Shown piece by piece: positions 59,357-64,000 of a DNA stretch of 64,000 bases; positions within the stretch are counted from its first letter, which is position 1; each line of letters begins with the position of its first letter. Both the position numbers and the translations under genes were made by a program. Source of the DNA: Acanthochromis polyacanthus (taxonomy: Eukaryota > Chordata > Actinopteri > Pomacentridae); NCBI RefSeq assembly GCF_021347895.1, contig NC_067123.1, positions 8,437,828 through 8,501,827 of the forward strand, written 5' to 3'. The notes under the pieces are model-generated. The model was not told where the DNA came from. It saw nothing but the letters and a program-made list of their open reading frames with translations, and did not search any database.

Positions 59357-60289
59357 ATGCTAAATGTTAGCAGTTATAGGCCTATGTCTAAATTTTCGTT
59401 TTTGGGAAAAAAATTAGAAAAAGCTGTAGCAGAGCATCTGACAGATTTTCTGCAAGATCATGACATCTTTCACAAATTTCAGTCTGGATTCCGCAAAAAG
59501 CATTCTACTGAAACAGCATTGCTCAAAGTCTCATGTGACATTATGATGTCAGCCGACTCGGGAGAGTGTACAGTCCTGGCCTTATTGGATCTGTCATCTG
59601 CTTTCGACACTGTAGATCATTCTATTCTGATCAACAGACTCCGTGATAGGGTGGGGTTGTCTGATTTAGTTTTAAAGTGGTTCTCCTCATATCTGTCAAA
59701 CAGAACTTTTAGTGTTTGTGTAAACCAGATTATGTCTGACACTGCGGCATTATCATGTGGAGCACCACAGGGCTCAGTCCTAGGACCTATTCTATTCCTC
59801 TCGTATATTCTTCCTCTACGTGACATAATCAGGCAGTTCGGAGATTTCTCCTACCATTTGTATGCGGATGACATCCAGCTTTACTGTTCTTTTAAACCTA
59901 CCAAGCTTTATAAACTGTCCTCATTTACCAACTGCTTGACCAGCATCAAGCAGTGGTTGACAGACAATTTCTTGCAACTAAATTCTGCTAAAACAGAAAT
60001 TTTAATAGTTGCACCTGAAGGAACAGCTCCTGAAATAAAGAGGCACATTGGAGACTTAGGCTCATTTGTTAAACCTAGTCTTAGGAATTTAGGAGTCACG
60101 TTTGACTCAGCAATGTCTCTGAATCATCATTCAAAGCAGCTGACTAAGAATTGCTTCTTTCATCTCAGGAACATTGCCAGACTGAGAGCTCTTGTGTCCA
60201 AAATTGAACTAGAGATGATTATACATGCTTTTATTTCCTCTAGATTGGATTTCTGCAATAGCCTTTTTACTTGTTTAAGAGTTAGGTAA
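59357..60289 (+). pseudogene. LINE reverse transcriptase fragment (L2/CR1 group)
   Basis: An open frame of 310 codons. It starts within the finger region (SYRPMSKFSFLGKKLEKAV, residues 6-24). It holds the first catalytic Asp in LLDLSSAFDTVDH (Asp78), the GAPQGSVLGPILF motif (135-147) and the active-site box YADD (169-172), then the thumb text NFLQLNSAKTE and LRNLGVTFD. It ends at a stop just after LDFCNSLFTCL. The ATG is not a true start: the endonuclease and the first third of the polymerase, about 500 or more residues, are missing upstream. The open frame and intact catalytic motifs show it is fairly young. The next part of the protein appears at 63620, so the C-terminus was separated. Confidence 0.85.
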
Positions 60290-60297
60290 CACATAGC

Positions 60298-61066
60298 CTA
60301 AGAATAATCCTACAATTGCATCTGAAAGAAACCAAAGAATGAATTTAAATTTTAATGATGAGTAAATACATCTGCTTAGTAACTTGTTGCACAGAAAACC
60401 AACACAATCTGTCCATTTTCAAAGGTTGCCTATTCAGAGCTCCAGGTATATCGGTGTACTTTGCTAAAATTACAGTAAATTTCAGATTTGCAACTGACTT
60501 TACCTGACTTTGTGCTTATTCAGTTGCTTTGCCATTTACTTAGTCTGATTTTAGAGAATATTTGCAGCTCATGAGTAGACTAAGTGTTTTTATGCAACAC
60601 AAATTTCATCATCTCACCAAGGTCTCGTCTGCACAGTAACAATTTATATCGGTGTAGACAGTCTGTACTGCAGTAAGGCACATGTGTACACACTGAGAAA
60701 TGAAACAAAAGGTAAGAATAATCTTATAACTTCACTTCAAAGAAGCCAAAGTCTGAATGAATGTATAGTTCAATGATGAGTAAAGACATCTCCTTGGTAA
60801 CTTGGTGCACAGATAATCAATTTAGATCTCCAGGTATCTCACTGTATTTTGCTGACTTTGCCTGATTTTGTATTTTATTTAGTTGTTTTGGTGTTTACTA
60901 AGTCTGATTGTAGAGAATATTTGCAGCTCATGAATAGACTAAGTGTTTTTTTGCAACATAAAATACATCATCGCACACAGCCACCAAGGTCTTGTCTCCA
61001 CACCTACAGTTAGCATCCCTGTGGACAGTCTGAACGGCAGTGAGGTGCATGTGTACGCGCTAATCT
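60298..61066. repeat. tandem duplication of a 360-410-bp unit
   Basis: 60298 and 60713 both start (c/g)taagaataatc-tacaa, and both continue gatgagtaaa-acatctgctta and cttg-tgcacaga. tctgattttagagaatatttgcagctcatga occurs at 60544 and 60904, and gacagtctg-ac-gcagt-agg in both. The copies are diverged. Confidence 0.75.
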
Positions 61067-63154
61067 GTGCATTTGCAGATAGGTCGTTATAACCTCTTTC
61101 TTTCTTTTCCTCTAACACTTTGATTATCATCCTGCAGCTCTTCATGAAGACACTCTGAGCTTCAACTCTCCTCCAATTAAGACACACTCTCGCCACCACG
61201 TCGTTTTCTTCCATTTTACAGCCACTGCGTCGCCTTATATCTGCTGCTCGCTGCCTCTCCGCTGGTGTGACAACATGAAAAATGCCTCTGTTGCTTCCTT
61301 TACAAAAACACCTATTTTTCGCCTCCCTCCTTTTTTTCCCCATCACCACCAACTCTGACTCACAAACAGCGACATTAGCGCCCTGCTCTTGCATTTACCA
61401 GCTCTGAAAAAGACAAACCGACTCAAAGTGACTCACAAACACACGCAAAAAAACATAAATCCATAAATACAGCATGCAGCGTATGGCTACGAAGCACTAA
61501 AAAAGACCACTGAAATTGTGAGTGCATACAAATTACTGCAATCAGCGGGCAATTATGATAAATAAAAAAGGAATGATTATAATCTAAGAGGCTAAGAGCA
61601 TCTTCATTCCTTTCAGCAGGGCCCTTCAGAGGAGCTGCTGAGTGAGGGTAAGAGAAAGGAACAGGTGAGAGGGAGACAAAACAGAAGCAAGATGGCCACA
61701 GATGAATGGTGTGTTGCACATTAAAGCTGATTTAATGTAGCTCTTATGCTGAAAACCCCTCTCCAGTGCACAGGACCCCTGCAGGGAAAATCTCAGGTTT
61801 CAGGGTTAAACATGTGTTTCTTTGCTTCATTTTTTTTTGTTTCAACATCAACACTTTGTGAAATAATGAGATGTTTTGAATTTAAAATGCCTCCCAATGC
61901 ATTTACATTCTTCTCCTAAATGAGTCCAATTACATCTCAAACAAATAGTCCAGGAGGGAAATGTTGAGGTCAAACAGAGAAATGTGCAGAAAGGGAGATT
62001 TCAGGGCTGGTTGGACTTTTTTTTGTCGGGATTTTAAAGGGTTTTAAAGGTATGGTTTGATTGTTTTGAGTGGCTGTGGGGCATGAGGCCAGCTCGAAAA
62101 ATCTGTTTTAAAGCCCTCAGAACACTGTCACTGCTGTAAAATGGAACTGCGGGGATTACTGTGCTCTCTTTTGACTCCTTTGACAAAAACAACAATTCTA
62201 CCTCCCAGAACAGAACATGAGATTTGCTGGTCCGCTGCCGCCTCGGACAGCTCATTTGCTTGTGCTTTTTGTGTGTCTCTGAACATGCTAGTTTGGATCT
62301 GATTTTAAAGGGCCAAAGTCTCACAGCTCTGGATGGATGACCAACTCCTGTGTACTGAGAGGTTAAATTACTGTTTCTGTGGCTGTGAAGAAAGTGATAT
62401 AACAGCTCCAGTTTTCTGTCAGAAAAGGCTGCAAAGGACAGCACGGCACAGCAGAGAGAATACCCGAAACATAATGAAACTGATGTGGAGTTTGTCCACA
62501 GCAATGACTCCAGTGTTTCTTTTATCCCTGACTGAAGTTTGACCTCATTTTTTTAACCTGGAATATAAAAAAATGTATATTTTTGGTGTCACTAAGGAAA
62601 ATTAAAGTGAAAATTTGAAATACAGTACAGAAATTTTTGTTCTTAAAAAGCCTTTGGTGAAAATCTTTTTTTGTACCTCATTAATTTATCCACATTCTGC
62701 TTTTTTTTTTTTTTTTTTCAGAAAGCATGAGCAAAAGAAGCAACAAAAACCAGATCCTCTCAACTGATTCTGCAGAATCGATTTCTAGTTTCAACATGTG
62801 CGGCCGAATTACTTTAGTATGACAGCTTCCTGCTGTAGAGCGCAGAGTAAACTAGAAAAGCACTCAGAGAGTGCAGGACTTTGCCAAGGCTGCTCAGTTG
62901 TATCATTTCTGACGGATTAAATCTTAAAAATATTTGTGGCAGAAATCACAGCACCATAGAATGTGTCCTTTAATATAGATGTACCCATAAACAAAAAGAC
63001 CTTACACTGAGCACAGGTCTGTGTTATACAGGTGTACATTATGTACAAACACAGAATCGCGTGACCTAAATATTAGGGAGCACCCCCACAGTTCATTCAG
63101 TTGTTTTGTATGATTTCAGACGGATAAGTCCTGATAAGTCCACAGGTAGCAGAT
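61067..63154. other. no gene seen
   Basis: Minus-strand frames of 151 and 156 codons exist (60939-61394, 62034-62504), but they have no domain and no consistent splice sites. A run of T at 62701-62719 followed by CAG looks like a splice acceptor on the plus strand, but no exon follows. Confidence 0.4.
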
Positions 63155-63415
63155 GCAGTGTTCATTTGTTGTCATAGTTACAGTGACGCCATGCTGCAAT
63201 CTAGCAATAATACAGAAATCTTTCACAAGTTCGTGCATCCAGACTATAAGCTGCATCACTGCCAAAATGTAATGTGTTGGTTCTTGTGTCATTTCTGACC
63301 TTTCCTTAAAATTTCATCCAAATTCGTTAGTCTGTTTTTGAGTAATGTTGCTAACAGACAGACAAATCAGCACTAATCGTCACATATAGCCGCCGCGATC
63401 CTTGGTGGAGTGATT
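63155..63415. repeat. interspersed repeat, copy 2 (also at 34185-34440)
   Basis: Same order of shared blocks as copy 1, same orientation. It ends in aacagacagacaaatcagc-ctaatcgtcaca followed by a gccgcgatccttggtggag end. Confidence 0.6.
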
Positions 63416-63589
63416 AACAGTGTTTGAGCATAGATCTGCAGATTCTAGATGAAGCAGCAGTGAAGAATTACATCGAAGCCATTTTAAGGCAGGAAGGGAT
63501 TATTTGAATGGAGAAAAATCTAACCATGTAGTTTTTAGAGATTTATTGAGTCAGTTTAAAATCTGCTCCTCCAAACTTTGAAACATCCA

Positions 63590-63996
63590 TGCGATGTAAC
63601 GTCACTCAGAGCAGAAGGAGAGCACATATTACATCAATTTTAAAAGCCCTACACTGGCTGCCTGTTTGTTTTCATATTGAGTTCAAAGTTCCTTCATTCA
63701 TTTATAAGGCACTTTTAAAGACAGACTTAAAAAACATCTCTTTAGTCTGGCTTTTATGAGCGTCCTACCATAGTTTGGGTTTTTATTCATTCATTAATTT
63801 ATTTATTTTTTTCATAACCTTTTATTATTTTAACTAATATTTTATTTTATGACACCGTGTGCAGTCGTCTCCAAGTTCTTTTTCTGTTTTTTCTTTTTAT
63901 GTTCTATGTATTTTTCATCAAAATGTAAAAGCAATCTGAATGCCATTGATTTGTTTTGAAAAGCGCTATAGAAATAAAAACTGATTTGATTTGATT
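63590..63996 (+). mobile_element. LINE 3' end (L2 group), probable continuation of the copy at 59357
   Basis: The plus frame from 63612 reads RRRAHITSILKALHWLPV then FHIEFKVPSFIYKALLK. ALHWLPV is the signature of the C-terminus of L2/CR1-type polymerases. Then comes a TGA, an untranslated tail with gaaaagcgctatagaaataaa and the simple repeat (TGATT)n at 63982-63996. Confidence 0.75.
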
Positions 63997-64000
63997 CATC

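Noticed and set aside
60939..61394. 151-codon minus-strand frame
   Set aside because: Overlaps one unit of the tandem duplication and has no domain; the sister unit does not keep the frame.
62034..62504. 156-codon minus-strand frame
   Set aside because: No motif and no codon bias visible; not joined to other exons by plausible splice sites.
62700..62722. Long T run followed by CAG on the plus strand, like a splice acceptor
   Set aside because: No open exon-like frame or donor follows; simple-repeat origin is more likely.

Overview
The window looks like teleost fish nuclear DNA, probably percomorph. It is AT-rich, has almost no open coding sequence, and carries spliced vertebrate-type exons with consensus GT/AG sites. 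It also holds a typical fish mix of mobile elements: Tc1/mariner relics, CR1/L2-type LINE pieces, hAT, piggyBac and Kolobok derivatives, and an LTR element. No bacterial-type genes, rRNA, tRNA or CRISPR were seen.

The one host gene I can support is the 3' part of a nectin-family cell-adhesion gene on the minus strand. Four exons join in frame: 45414-45285 (membrane-spanning segment), 39753-39696, 32217-32122 and 28117-27911 (stop codon). The predicted C-terminus is Ala-Met-Tyr-Val, which fits the nectin E/A-x-Y-V motif that binds the afadin PDZ domain. The tail resembles the alpha form of nectin-2 more than nectin-1, -3 or -4. The immunoglobulin-domain exons were not found between 45.4 and 64 kb, so they probably lie beyond the right edge or behind a long intron.

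Layout. 1-27.5 kb is downstream of the nectin gene and is intergenic as far as I can see. It holds a LINE tail, an LTR element of about 1.86 kb with only 166 bp between its LTRs (3230-5085), an expanded MITE (5585-6582), Tc1 relics (8338-9271, 15604-15802, 21341-22086, 24150-25393), a 48-bp minisatellite (11701-11900) and a LINE reverse-transcriptase relic (12020-12935). 27.5-45.4 kb is the nectin 3' gene body; its introns hold a MITE/minisatellite composite, a foldback element with a near-perfect 58-bp palindrome, a broken 140-codon reading frame and many repeats. 41.7-64 kb is dominated by diverged tandem arrays with units of about 0.25-0.5 kb. Three of the arrays were later hit by clean transposon insertions: hAT at 43624, a LINE tail at 47506 and a piggyBac MITE at 54011. 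A Kolobok-like element with a THAP-domain remnant lies at 56805-57857, and an L2-type LINE appears in two collinear pieces (59357-60289 and 63590-63996).

I found no convincing new multi-gene system. The most unusual items are the array-plus-transposon nesting in the nectin introns, the palindromic foldback element, the 28-29 kb MITE/minisatellite composite and the broken reading frame at 37 kb. All calls come from reading the sequence by eye; no alignment or database search was run.
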